Shown: one piece after another, positions 1 through 10,681 of the stretch | Numbering within the stretch: position 1 is the stretch's first letter | Layout of the letters: every line of letters begins with the position of its first letter | Source: Strongylocentrotus droebachiensis | Taxonomy: Eukaryota; Echinodermata; Echinoidea; Camarodonta; Strongylocentrotidae | Direction: 5' to 3' | Assembly (NCBI GenBank): GCA_035222895.1 | Contig: JAVYIG010002384.1 | Location: forward strand, 65,001-129,000 | Length of the DNA: 64,000 nt | Notes under the pieces: model-generated | Databases searched by the model: none | Seen by the model: the letters and a program-made list of their open reading frames with translations, nothing else | Told to the model about the DNA's origin: nothing | Program-made: the position numbers and the translations under genes

Positions 1-293
1 TAGATGTTTATTGATAATTAACTTCTGTTTGTGCATGTACGTGCAGTTTTCATGCCCATTGCTTCCGAGGTCGTATTTAGAGAACCAAGGGCATTTTATT
101 AGAATACAAAATATTAGTTTTACCAAATTCATGAGAAAAGTACGTTTTGATGAGTAATGATCATGTCCGGGTTCACAAAAAAAGCGGTCTAATAGGTATA
201 TCAAAATTTGCCCTTGTAGCGAGTGTCTACAACTGCACGGTGTTTACCTCCAAATACATAGTACATAAGCTGTGAAATTGTCTTTAAACAGTG
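1..293 (+). repeat. Direct repeat, copy 1 (partner at 4702-4996)
   Basis: This stretch is nearly the same as 4702-4996, with scattered substitutions and small indels. Both copies contain GTTTATTGATAATT, TTGCTTCCGAGGTCGTATTT and GCGGTCTAATAGGTATATCA in the same order. About 4.4 kb of transposon-rich DNA lies between them. The copies could be ends of a large insertion or a local duplication. I see no clear TG...CA ends, so I do not call them LTRs. Confidence 0.75.
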
Positions 294-1082
294 ATTAAAC
301 AGAGAATACTCTGATTTTCTTCCTTCTTCCGTTTTGGCTTGACTGTTGACATGAAGCTAATAAACCAACATGAACAAAATACTATGATGTTTTTGTGTTT
401 ACTAAAATGAATGACCTTTTACCATTACGACGTAGTCTGAGTCAATATATTTACAAAAATGTCACAAATTTATGTGTTTTACTTAGGCGCTTTCTCGCTT
501 GGGATATTACTCAAAATATATTGTGGATAGCATATTACGAATGTCCTCTAAACAGAAAAGACACTCCCGAGTCTTTAATCTTTACAAAAATGAAAATTTG
601 TTGCAATTATGTGTGTTGGATGATGTGAAAAAGTTGCCTGGCGCTTCGTCTTATAATGCCCATACCTTTTAGCGATTAAAACTTTCAAAAATTCATAACT
701 TTCTAACTTTTTGTCCGATTTCATTCAAAACTTTCACCACCTGCTTTTCTGGATTTCCTGCTCTTATTTTAGTCTAGAATAGTTTGCTGTTAGGGTAGGA
801 TTTCTCTTCTTTCTGAATAGCAGTCCGGGCGCTTATACTTGATGCTTCCCGATGCAAATAATAGGTTACGTGTTTCCTAGAAATGGCGCTTGTATCCGGT
901 CGGTAACGATAATCGATAAATTTGACGCTAAGCCACCTGACTAAAAATGAATGACCTTGCACCATCACGACGTGATGTCTGAGTCAATATGTTTATGGTA
1001 ATGATGTCGCCCGAAGAACTCTCTCTCTCTCTCTCTTTAAATGTTTTAACAACCCTTCACTATCATACTCTCTCTCTCTCTC

Positions 1083-1117
<35 letters not shown>

Positions 1118-1430
1118 ACAGGGTACTTTATCTCCTTTGTTTTAAGAAATCCATTAACAAAAATTAATCATGAACCCTCTGATTGGACAATGATGTGTCA
1201 TTCCTTCACGAGGGGCGGAGCCTTATAATATTTTCCTCTGCAATGCAATAGCATGTCAATAAAATGACAAATACGCATCCTTATAATAACGCGATGTTTC
1301 TAAACTCTTTGGAATAATCACATTGAGGTACTGAAGTGAGCACACTGCATGTGAACAAGGTGAAGCAGCATCATTCTTTTTTCCAAAAGGATTTGACAAA
1401 AGTAAATTTCCGCAGTGCCATCCACTAACC
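294..1430. other. Non-coding stretch with a CT microsatellite and a 50 bp duplication
   Basis: No gene is visible. A block of about 50 bp around 401-450 recurs at 941-1000 (shared words AATGACCTT and GTCTGAGTCAATAT). A CT microsatellite with interruptions covers about 1019-1117. Open frames here are short and show no recognisable domain. Confidence 0.6.
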
Positions 1431-2066
1431 GGCCGTTAGATGGTAAAACGGTCTAACTCGAAATTTTGACTTTTTGAGGTAAATTCACTTTCCGGGTAAT
1501 GTGAGGGCGTTATTTCCAATGGTGCTATCGAGAAAATCCCATCATGTCTTCTTTTAGAGATAATTTTCGCTATCTTGGTACTTTTTTTGTATTTTTCCTT
1601 CAGATTTGATGGTAAAACGGTCTATCTCTGAGTTAGCCCATTGCCGGTAATATCGTTTGGGGGTAAAACGAGCTATCTTTTACATAAACCTTTTAACCTT
1701 CTGAATTGAGATTTTTTAATCATTGCTGTCAGATGGTAAAATGGTCTATCTTCGAGTTAGTAGTATGGCAATAGTGTTTATGGTCTTTCTAGAAGATAGA
1801 CCATTTTACCATTTTATGTGTAGTGGGAGTGTATTCATGTGATGTGGTTAAACAGTCTATCTGCACAAAAATCTCATTTATTTTATAATTAAAACCCTAA
1901 ATAAGCACAAAATTCTTCAGTTATCAGTGTTTAATATGCTTCTTCTTGTCCCATTGCTAAAAATGGATTATACCCATCTCCTAAAAAAGCTGAAACCTGT
2001 AAACTTCAAAGTCATTTTTCTCAGAACAGCGATTTTCGAGTTAGACCGTTTTACCATCTGACGGCC
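1431..2066. mobile_element. Foldback element with 31 bp terminal inverted repeats
   Basis: The ends 1431-1461 and 2036-2066 are inverted repeats matching at 30 of 31 positions (GGCCGT[T/C]AGATGG then TAAAACGGTCTAACTCGA). The terminal core GGTAAAACGGTCTA recurs in varied form inside, near 1610, 1663, 1733, 1793 (inverted) and 1846. There is no coding capacity, so it is a non-autonomous element. The superfamily is not evident and no clear target duplication was found. Confidence 0.7.
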
Positions 2067-2933
2067 GTAACAAGCTCAGGTAAACAAAATATTTTTAAAT
2101 AACATCTTTTTAAATAACATCGTTTAATATATACAGTTAACGACTACATTATACATATGCTTATCAAGTGTTTTATATTTTTCTTTTAGTATGTGAACAA
2201 TTGATTTGTCCCGATTTATGTTTCCTGATAATTTACATATAAATGTATAAGGCCCTACTTTAACCTGTCCACCCTTCATTCTTAAGTTAAGTCAAACCCA
2301 CACAAATAAACATTATATTTACAATGGGTATGAGTATATTGTTTCTCTCTCTCTCTATATGATACATAACACAAGTTGAAAATAAATAAATGATTCCGCC
2401 ATGAAGCTGAATACATGTCTTTGCGACAATTCAAACATTCAGACGTTTCACGGGGTGATTTATCTTCAACTGGTTAAACTTATTCATTTGTTGTTGTTGG
2501 GAGTATTCCGAAGCCCACTACTATTTTTTACTACAACATTGTATATGATATGGGTGTATGAATGTGTGTCTCTGTGTGGAGGTGTGTGTCTGTGTACAAT
2601 TTGAAAGGAAATTAGGGAATCGTCACATTTTCTTTCGCATTGTATTCGTTTTCGCAAGAGTTGCTAAAACTACGGTATAATATTTTCGTACATTTATGTA
2701 TTATATATATATATATATAAAAAAAAAATTATGGACAGCGAATGTAGTTGTTCCAAAATTATGACGTAAATTTTAAATCATTTCAACAGTATGACGCATA
2801 TCATTTAAACAAAATGATGAAATCTTTGAATTTTATCGTGATTTAAAGTTTCAAGTTTGTTTAACTGAACATATTTAAACGATATATTACGTAATAACCA
2901 AAAAAAGCGGCAGCAACTGAAATTTTTCTCCCG
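2067..2933. other. AT-rich non-coding stretch
   Basis: No gene is visible. There is a short CT run near 2345, a TG-rich patch near 2560-2600 and a TA repeat near 2701-2718. Upstream parts of the LINE fragment that starts at 2934 may be buried here beyond recognition. Confidence 0.5.
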
Positions 2934-3227
2934 ATGCTGGCATTAAATAGTCTTATACCACAATATATAGATGTATTTTTAATGTTAATGTTATCATGTA
3001 TATGCCTATGCATTTCAGCTTATAATACGAGAAGCGCTGCCAACATTCATCTCCCTAAACATAGAACCCGAAGATTTCAATTTGACATTCGATACTCTGG
3101 GCCAAAATTTTGGAACACCTTACCATCTATTCTACAAAAATCGCTCTCCTTGCAGACCTTTTCCCGTAAGGCAAAAATGTATTTAATTGCTCGATATATT
3201 GATACCCTCTCTTGTATTTATGTGTGA
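2934..3227 (+). pseudogene. C-terminal fragment of a non-LTR retrotransposon (LINE) ORF2
   Basis: The frame from about 3022 to the TGA at 3225 reads YNTRSAANIHLPKHRT and, further on, RYSGPKFWNTLP. This is the region after the reverse transcriptase that is common in CR1/L2/Jockey-type LINEs. It aligns in order with the end of the LINE at 39081-41675, which has NYATRGASAFHLPHARTKF and GPRFWNTLDSS. Endonuclease and catalytic RT motifs are absent, so this is a 5'-truncated relic. The residues before YNTRSA look degraded. Confidence 0.75.
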
Positions 3228-3283
3228 AATTACCTCTTGTGGAATTCAATTCAATGACATGTTTGTATTTTGATCACTTATGC

Positions 3284-3867
3284 CTGGATTACATTTGGCC
3301 TGCGATTAGTCTACGCGGGAGCCCGTATCCTGCCCGTATCCCCTTTTCCGTGCGGCCTCTGTGCGGAGGCAGGAGGCGGCCGTGAGATTTTCGTACGGAT
3401 TCACGGGCTCCGCAGCCTTTACGATTTTGTGTCGCGAAAAGTTAAACAAATTTGTAAAAATCGTAAGCCCGTAGCCCATATACATGTCGTAGGTGGCATT
3501 GCACACTCCCCGCACGGGCATCGCCCGGAGGCCTCGCACTGATTGTGCAGCAAACATACAATATTTCGGTGAACATGGGGGTACGGCGACTGTACGGTCA
3601 CCGCGCCTTCTCCGCGCAACCGTACGATTTCCGTGCGGAGGCTGCGGAGACTGCACGGCTACTGCATTCAAATTGCACGATTTCCGTACAATCTACGAGC
3701 AGCCTCTGTACGGATTTTCCCGGCCTGCCCCCGAGGGCCAATACAATAAATGGCACGATGCTCGTAGATAATGTAAACACAAACATCGTAGCCCGTAGCC
3801 TCCTACGATGTCTACGAAAAATCGTAGACTTATTTATCGTACGGCGCCCGGGGCAAAAGTAATCCAG
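3284..3867. mobile_element. GC-rich non-autonomous TIR element inserted after the LINE fragment
   Basis: The ends are an imperfect inverted repeat: CTGGATTACATTTGGCC at 3284-3300 and GGGCAAAAGTAATCCAG at 3851-3867. The interior is much richer in GC than its surroundings and repeats short words such as CGTAC, GTGCGG and CGTAGCC on both strands, so the whole can fold on itself. Several overlapping open frames cross it on both strands. None resembles a protein, and they follow from the low stop density of GC-rich DNA. Confidence 0.6.
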
Positions 3868-4398
3868 TCATTACGTACATGCCTCAGCTGTTGCTAGTAC
3901 CATATGTATATTCCCAGGACAATGCTGTCGGATAAAGCTGCTGTTTGTTTGATGATTTTGCTTGTTTGTAATGATATGTACCCGCTGTCTATTTTAAAAT
4001 TGTAGTACTTCGTTATTTTCATTATGTAATCACAGACACATGCACAGCCCAATTGAGGTAACTTTCTCTTTATAAGTGAACATGCCTTCCTATATTTAAT
4101 TCTCTCCTCATGTTTTTTTTCTTCTCTCTGTTCCATTTACTATTTCTGTTCTTTCCTATCAACTTTTTGTTACATAAAATGTAATGTTCATAATAATATC
4201 TATAATGTTCTTTCGGTAACTGTGTTAATTTATTATGGGCGTTCCCAACTCAAGCTATGCTTTCCGGGTTTTCGCCTCCTTCCGTATCTGAATTATTTAC
4301 TGTATACTCTATGTTGAAATAATTGTTACATCATGTATATGTACATTGTGTTTCATAGTGTACTGTTGAGAAAGAAATAAAAGTTAATAAATACAAAT
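3868..4398 (+). other. Probable 3' end of the LINE relic
   Basis: If the GC-rich element was inserted into the LINE, this stretch continues its 3' UTR. It ends with AATAAAAGTTAATAAATAC followed by an ATACAA repeat at about 4388-4402, which resembles the short-repeat tails of CR1-like LINEs. No gene is visible, and none is visible from 4403 to 4701. Confidence 0.4.
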
Positions 4399-4701
4399 AC
4401 AAATTGCTGCAAACCATGCTGACATGCTGAAAGTTGTAATCACTCTACGTTCAATTGTTAAAATAACACAGTTTTTATAACAACATCCCCAAATAGGTGT
4501 AAAAAGAATGCTGTTATTATTATGGAAGGATACTGTATTATGCCAACCTTTTTAATTGTGCTTTTTACATTATTTCATTATGCTTGATCTGACAAATAAT
4601 AATCATACAATTTTGTCGATTTCTTTTGGATGATATACCGTTATTCATTATCTAGCACTGTGACGGCTTACATTATAATCATGGGGGCAAAGGTAAATAC
4701 A

Positions 4702-4996
4702 TAGATGTTTATTGATAATTTACTTCTGTCTGTGTACGTGCAGTTTTCATGCCCATTGCTTCCGAGGTCGTATTTAGTGAACCAAGGGCATTTTATTGGA
4801 ATACAAAATATTAGTTTTGCGAATTCATGAGTGAAGTACGTTTTGATGAGTAATGATCATGTTCGGGTTCACAAAAAAGCGGTCTAATAGGTATATCAAA
4901 ATTTGCCCTTGTAGCATGTGTTTAAAATTATGCGGTTTATATCTCCAAATGCATAGGAACACATGCTATAAGCTGTGAAATTGTCTTCAAACAGTT
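4702..4996 (+). repeat. Direct repeat, copy 2 (partner at 1-293)
   Basis: Same sequence and orientation as 1-293 with a few percent divergence. The similarity stops at about 4996, next to a G-run. Confidence 0.75.
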
Positions 4997-5194
4997 CGGG
5001 GGGAAGGAAAACCACCAAATTAATTTTCTTTTCGTTTCTGTAGTCATGATGGACGTGACCGGCAACTTCTATATCCTGTTACAGTATGCTCCGGACCGAC
5101 ATAGCCTTGGTCTAATTGTGTTTTTGTGTATTCATTGCAACCAAAAGGTTGGATTTCAAATGCGAATGAAAGATAAAAAGCATTATATTCCGCA

Positions 5195-5731
5195 TACACT
5201 GTCGCTCATAAAGGTGGACTATTTTTTTTTTATCCCAATTAATGGAATTATTTTAAAAATAATTTAAAAATAATAGATCTAGATAATAGTATACATTTTC
5301 AGATTTTATTGAATAATAATTTGCCAATGTGTGTTTTGTGTGACTGCTAAAGCATGTGTATGTTACTATGCTCATCAACTAGGGGACCTATGCCCTTAAG
5401 TCATAAATGACAGTAATGAGGATTAATGCCCCACAAAAGGGCACTAATATAGCACATCGACACGGTTTTGATCCTGGGGCCTCACAGTTACGAGGCCATT
5501 GCTTTGTCACTGAACCATGACTGTACGTAGCAGGGGCTAGGGTAGGGGGCAGTTTCCATAAACAAAAATAAAAAACAGAAAATGCAATAATTTTTCAATA
5601 ATTTATTGCATTTTACCCCGGTTCCCAACATAAACAAATCTTCTGTGTGCCCATGCCTTGAGCCATAATGCATGGCCGTCCAGAGGAAATCAAAGCGGGC
5701 ATAATATTCCACCTTTATGAGCGACAGTGTA
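5195..5731. mobile_element. Tc1/mariner-like MITE with perfect 24 bp ends including TA
   Basis: 5195-5218 and 5708-5731 are perfect inverted repeats beginning TACACTGTCGCTCATAAAGG. Removing the outer TA leaves a CACTG terminus with a TA target duplication, as in Tc1/mariner elements. The interior is 0.5 kb without a transposase, so it is a non-autonomous copy. Assignment to the superfamily rests only on the termini. Confidence 0.7.
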
Positions 5732-5764
5732 CTAAGAATCTTGCTCTACGATTGGTCAAAAGTA

Positions 5765-6235
5765 AATCACGTGATGAAAGATAGTTTGCTCATCATTGAT
5801 GGGAGAAGAAAAGTTTGTTGCACTGTGTAGATAGTAGTACTATCTACACAGTGCAACGCACTTTCACTGAAGATAGAAGTACTATGTACACAGTGCAACG
5901 CACTTTCTCGCAATACGCTGCGTATTGCTCTCCACTTTATTAAGCGCGTTAGTGTAATAGTACGCGAACTTTGGTCACGCCTCCATACTGCATGCACTGT
6001 ACGTATCGTATCCCGTTTGCTAGCTGTTAATTGATGACTTGTTGCTCTAAAAATGACGGAAGAAGTGAAATGTTTCCGATGTGGAATATAAAGCAAATAA
6101 TCACCTTTTGGTTTTAGGCGATGGCAAACTATCATTTCGGCGATCTGAACGAATACGCTATCTTTCCTCAGCTTCGCTTCGGAAAGATAGCTACTTTCAG
6201 ATCGTCTCAGAAGTGATAGTTTGACCCATCACCTT
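5765..6235. repeat. Foldback-rich segment with a 19 bp perfect hairpin
   Basis: 5818-5836 and 5838-5856 are perfect inverted repeats with a single-base loop. The right arm plus its flank (ACAGTGCAACGCACTTTC) is repeated about 44 bp downstream at 5892-5909. A second, imperfect foldback lies at about 6119-6232: GGCAAACTATCA on the left and TGATAGTTTGACC on the right, with CTATCTTTCC and GGAAAGATAG nested inside. The whole may be one MITE. Confidence 0.65.
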
Positions 6236-7210
6236 CACCAACTGTAATTATTTGCTTAATACATAGCAATGGTAGAAATAATTTAGGGTGATATATACTA
6301 AATTTATAAAGAGTAAACAAACTATGTGGTATATGAATAAATTAATTAACGTGGTTAGCTCACTGCGAATGAATGAGTTCAGGTAGAGATGAAAAATGTA
6401 AGGTTTCTCAGTGTTTGCATTTAATAACCACTGATGGTAGAAATACCGGAACCGGAACCGGAACAAATGACCTCATATTCTAAATCTGAATATTTTCATT
6501 ATGATCACTTCAAAATCTTCAGGTACATGTATACATCAGGTCTTAAAGGTAATACAAAGTTTTGGTATGGGGTCATGAATTTGGTTCAAATGAACATATT
6601 GGAAGCATATGCGATCCTACAATATTCAATGATCGTTGTCGCGGTTTAAAACGAGTCTAAAGTAATGAAATTGTAAATAATACACTCTTTATGTTGTATA
6701 GCTCCCTCTCAAGGTCAAGATATTAATTAAGCTATGAAACAATGTTTCTTGACTAAAATCGACCGATTAGCTATTCCCGTTGGAAATTATATATCACAAC
6801 TACATATTCTGACATTTTCATGGTCGCAGCTACCATTGAACGGCCGTATGCGCTATTTTAAATTTATCAAAATTTACCGGGAGCACCGGTAAATTTTTAT
6901 ATTCAATTTTTCTCGAAAGCAGAAGTGTTTTAGGGGCTAAATTTTCTAGTGCTTTTAATACATCCACAGGGGCATCCAAATATATCAAAATTGTAAAGAA
7001 TCACTATCCACCCAATTTTCAAAATTTCCCAAAACTTTGTATTACGTTTAAGTTCTTTACATGTATATGATCAGTCTTTTCTAAATGGCTCTAGGCAATT
7101 CCTTTTTTCACAGGTCGACTTTATCGTAGGCTTATTCAAACCTCCCAAATAATTCATGTATAGGTCTACTGTCCTCGAAATATATTACACCAGATCCCTG
7201 TTATGTACAT
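6236..7210. other. Non-coding stretch, nothing recognised
   Basis: AT-rich DNA with short open frames only. I see no domain, no RNA gene and no clear repeat. Confidence 0.4.
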
Positions 7211-7216
7211 CATTTG

Positions 7217-7728
7217 TCGAATTGGTAAAGTCCAACCGATTAACTATAAAAAGCCAATATGTCTTACAAGAAACAACCGTCACCATCATCCTCCTCATCA
7301 TCCTCCTCCTCATCATAATAACCTTCATCGTAATCATAATCATAATCATCTTCATCTTCATCATCATCTTTATCACCATCATCATCACCATCATCAACAT
7401 CATGCATCATCATCATCATCATAATAATCAAGTCCAACCAATTTACTATAAAAAGGCCGACATGTCTTGCAAGAAACCCCCGTCACCATTATAATCATTA
7501 TCATCATCCTCATCAAAATCATCATCATCATAATCATCATCACCGTCATCATAATCCTCCTCCTCCTCCTCACCATCATCATTACCATCATCATCATCTT
7601 CATCACCATCATCATTACATCATCATCATCTTCATCACCATCATCATTACCATCATCATCATCTTCATCACCATCATCATTACCATCATCATCATCATGC
7701 ATCAACATCATCATCATAATCATCATCT
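7217..7728 (+). repeat. Duplicated 60 bp block with ATC microsatellite tails
   Basis: Two copies of a block of about 60 bp (AAGTCCAACCGATTAACTAT near 7228 and AAGTCCAACCAATTTACTAT near 7431) are each followed by CCGTCACCAT and a long ATC-rich microsatellite. Open frames on both strands here are His/Met/Ile repeats caused by the microsatellite. Confidence 0.85.
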
Positions 7729-7957
7729 AAAATTCACCGTCTCTACATGTAGACCTTTATAGTTTGTGAAATATATCCTGTTCCGGATGTTTCACTGTAT
7801 GAACACAAAACAGAATTAAAATTAATCTTGGTAGAACCAAGTGCTACGAAGATGTATGAACATAATTGTCTTTCATAGCGAATCGATTAACTAAATATAG
7901 TTGTGACATGCGAAAACGAGAACAGCTGTAGGTTAAATCATGGAGCTCTTAGGAGGT

Positions 7958-8003
7958 TCTCTCTCTCTCTCTCTCACACTCTCTCTCTCTCTCTCTTCCA
8001 TAC
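7958..8003. repeat. CT microsatellite
   Basis: An interrupted CT dinucleotide run. Confidence 0.9.
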
Positions 8004-8053
8004 TCTCTGTGGGAGGGAACTATCGGAGGTTTTATGAAATGATTGAACAATCA

Positions 8054-8200
8054 GGGGGGCGTTTCACAAAACTTGTCATCAGTGAAAAATGACAGTTTTT
8101 GTTATAAGCTACTAAAATCCTTGCTTCTGTTTGGCTATCAGCAGATTTGTCACTGATTTTTGTCTTTTGTCATTGAAAAAAGGCTTTGTGAAACGCCCCC
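8054..8200. mobile_element. Small MITE with GGGGGCGTTTCACAAA ends
   Basis: 8055-8070 and 8185-8200 are perfect 16 bp inverted repeats. The interior is partly palindromic: TGACAG near the left end and CTGATTTTTGTC towards the right. The terminal GTTTCACAAA motif is shared with the elements at 21077-21345 and 32551-32836, so all three probably belong to one family. Confidence 0.75.
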
Positions 8201-9265
8201 TGGAGCAGCGTTCGCTGACGTAATGATCTATCTGAAACCACCTTTACATAATTATATATACATATATTTTGTATACGTTTTTATTTCATGGTTACTTACA
8301 CAATGGTAGATTTGTCGACAAAAACTGCGGTATATAAATGCGTCATTAGAATATTTGTTTTTTTCTCCAACCGGAAAGCGATAACAGGCATGACTAAATG
8401 ATTAAATGGTTATACGTAAAGCGATCATTTTCTGATGACAATAAATCGAAAGCGCTTTTATAATTTAAACCCATGCCTCTTATGTATTCCATCTTGCGTT
8501 GTGAATTGATATATTTTCCACTATTTTCACTCTGTATTTCGTATCTCTGTATCTCTGTATGTTCAAATCATATATAAATCTCACAGCGTCATTAGACGGA
8601 CATAATTATGTAGTGAACAAAATGAGGCATGAAGTATACATGGTCACTAGCAGGACATTTTCGTGTCCTGCTAACGAGTGAATAATATAATTACTGCCCT
8701 CTACGTACGTTGCAGGCAGAGAAAACTTAAAGGCCTCCAAAGAAACAATAAGTTTAATCATTAGTCATTACTGTAAGTGAATTAAAACCTGGGGTTAGGG
8801 TTAGGGTAATATACCGGTTTTTAAGATGACCTGTTAATGCATATATTTAGGGTTACATATATATAGATGTCCTGTTAATACAACATATATGTATTCACAA
8901 TTTCAAATGCACTATCTGAAGAAATAAAATTGAAACTGGTCAAAGTAAATATTAAAGTGAACTCTCAAGGATTTGTATTTCAATTATTTTGATCAGTTCT
9001 TGTATTTTACCGTGATGGAGGACTATCCCAATTCAATTGATTATTTTATATATAAACATATATATTATTAAAAGGTCGCAGGCTATCTTATTGCTTTCTT
9101 GTATCGTCACTATGGTCAATCAAGATGAACTGAAGCATTATCTTTAGGCATCAGCACTGGAGTTTGTTCATTGCACCGATACCATTTAGTTCAGTCGGCA
9201 GGGTACACACATTCGGTATCATTTGACTATCATTCCATTGAACTGAAAGAAAAATAGAATACTAG
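8201..9265. other. Non-coding stretch upstream of gene A
   Basis: No gene is visible. It includes a short GGGTTAGGGTTAGGG run near 8792-8806 and TA-rich patches. A non-coding first exon or promoter of gene A could lie here, but no signal is strong enough to place it. Confidence 0.4.
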
Positions 9266-9269
9266 GAGA

Positions 9270-9366
9270 GAAATAAAGAGAGAGAAAGCGAGAGAGAAAG
9301 AGAGAGAGAGAGAGAGGGGGAGGGAGAGAGAGAGAGAGAGAGAAGGAGAGAGACAGATAGAGATAG
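9270..9366. repeat. GA microsatellite
   Basis: An interrupted GA-rich run, about 0.5 kb before the gene A start codon. Confidence 0.9.
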
Positions 9367-9428
9367 TCCTCTTCTGTTAATACTGAGAGAGCTTTCTCGT
9401 GTGGAGAGTGACAGTAAATGACAAATAA

Positions 9429-9833
9429 GTACAAGAATGTTTTGAAGTTACTAATCACTTTTGTGTCTTCTATGCTTCTTTTTTTTTTTACAGAAACTAA
9501 GAATTCCGTTTTCGTACAAGAATGTTATTAAAGTTATAAATCACTTTTATGTCCTCTACGCTATTTATTCTAATACAAACATTAAGAAGTTCATTTTTGT
9601 ACAGGAAGTTACTAATCACTTTTCTGTTCTCTACGCGCTTTGTTTTTTTCTACAGAAACTAAGGATTTTATTTTCGTACAAGAATCACTTTTATGTCCTC
9701 TACACTATTTATTTTAATGCATAAACTAAGGAGTTCATTTCCGTACAAGAATTGTATAAAGTTACTAATCACTTTTCTGTCCTCTGTGCCATTTTTTGTT
9801 AAATACAGATACTAAGGAGTCAATTTTCGTCAG
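9429..9833 (+). repeat. Five-copy tandem repeat carrying splice-acceptor-like sites, upstream of gene A
   Basis: A degenerate unit of about 75-85 bp recurs five times. Its consensus is roughly GTTACTAATCACTTTT, a pyrimidine-rich stretch with TCCTCTACGC, then a T-run, then TACAG, then AACTAAGGAGTTC and TTTTCGTACAAGAA. Three units keep an intact pyrimidine-AG site (AG ending at 9493, 9655 and 9807). The other two lost it (ATACAAAC near 9580, ATGCATAAAC near 9720). CTAAT within each unit could act as a branch point. The last unit runs directly into the 5' UTR of gene A. Confidence 0.75.
9805..9807 (+). promoter_or_regulatory. Predicted 3' splice site in the 5' UTR of gene A
   Basis: The T-rich tract then AAATACAG at 9801-9807 precedes ATACTAAGGAGTC and the ATG at 9871. 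Gene B has a similar acceptor (TTACAG ending at 36988) 78 bp before its ATG. A shared non-coding first exon arrangement is therefore likely but not proven. Confidence 0.4.
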
Positions 9834-9870
9834 AGAACACCACAGCGTTATATCCAAGAGCTTGTCTACC

Positions 9871-10681
9871 ATGAAGGCGTTTCCTACCGTCCTTGCGACC
9901 ACTTTGCTGGTTGCCATAGTATCGGGTCAGTATCCTACGCCACCTGCAACGGAAAATGAGCCATTCGTCAACCCAGGAGAGATCTATCCTGGCCTCACAA
10001 TCCCATATCTGATCAACGCTGCTGGCGGCATCTGGCAACAGGACCGTGTCATTGATTCATTGGCCTATGCTTGCAGAGATGTCCTACCTTATATAGGTTC
10101 GGTAATACCAGAGGTGGACCAGTCAAGTCTGTATTGGGGTCCGATCTGTGATGACGTCATCGAAGCTTCTGATGATCTAGATGCCTTTGACGCAACGGGG
10201 TGGTGTGATGACATAATCACTATGGTCACCAACTTGACGTCCCAGGGCCAGGGCAGTGACGAAAGATATCGCAGACAAGCGGAACCAACCATGGGATACC
10301 CTGTCTACATGGAAGATCCCCTGGGTATCCTTGAAATCCTGACCAACATCACCAGAGACCTCTATGGAATCGACATCAACATGATCATTAATGGCTTATC
10401 TACAATCAACACTATCTGCACCAACGTCAAGGAGAATTTCTTGAGACCATCTCTTCAAGATTTGATTTCTCAGTTCGGGGCTGAGCTCCTGAGTGCGTTG
10501 CTTCCCCAGGCAGCTCCACTGTGCCAAGACTGGGATGGTTTCCTCCAGAACTTAGGGATAAACTCTACCTCTCCATACTATGCTAACATCGAGGGTAATG
10601 CTCGTATAGGATCTCAAGCTGTGGGGTACGACAGCAGAGAGGAACTCTGTCAAGCTATCACTCAAACACTCTCCGTCCAAG
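9871..10681 (+). CDS. Gene A exon 1: signal peptide and module part X
   Basis: It encodes residues 1-270 and the first base of codon 271. The donor is CAAG|GTACGA (phase 1); the open frame would run only six codons further before a TGA. It carries six of the eight module cysteines. Gene B exon 1 is very similar: both have NPGEI, DRVIDS, TINTICTNVKENF and IGSQAVGYD. Confidence 0.85.

Noticed and set aside
3270..3862. Several overlapping open frames on both strands
   Set aside because: They lie in a GC-rich foldback element where stop codons are rare, and no frame resembles a protein.
1..4996. LTR retrotransposon
   Set aside because: The direct repeats lack TG...CA ends, and the interior has no gag, protease or integrase, only unrelated elements.
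7156..7730. Open frames rich in His, Met, Ile or Asp
   Set aside because: They are translations of the ATC microsatellite.
8791..8806. Telomere-like TTAGGG repeats
   Set aside because: Only two to three units, so not an interstitial telomere of note.
9796..9870. Upstream in-frame ATG as start of gene A
   Set aside because: It would place 25 polar residues before the signal peptide, and it lies before the predicted acceptor at 9807.
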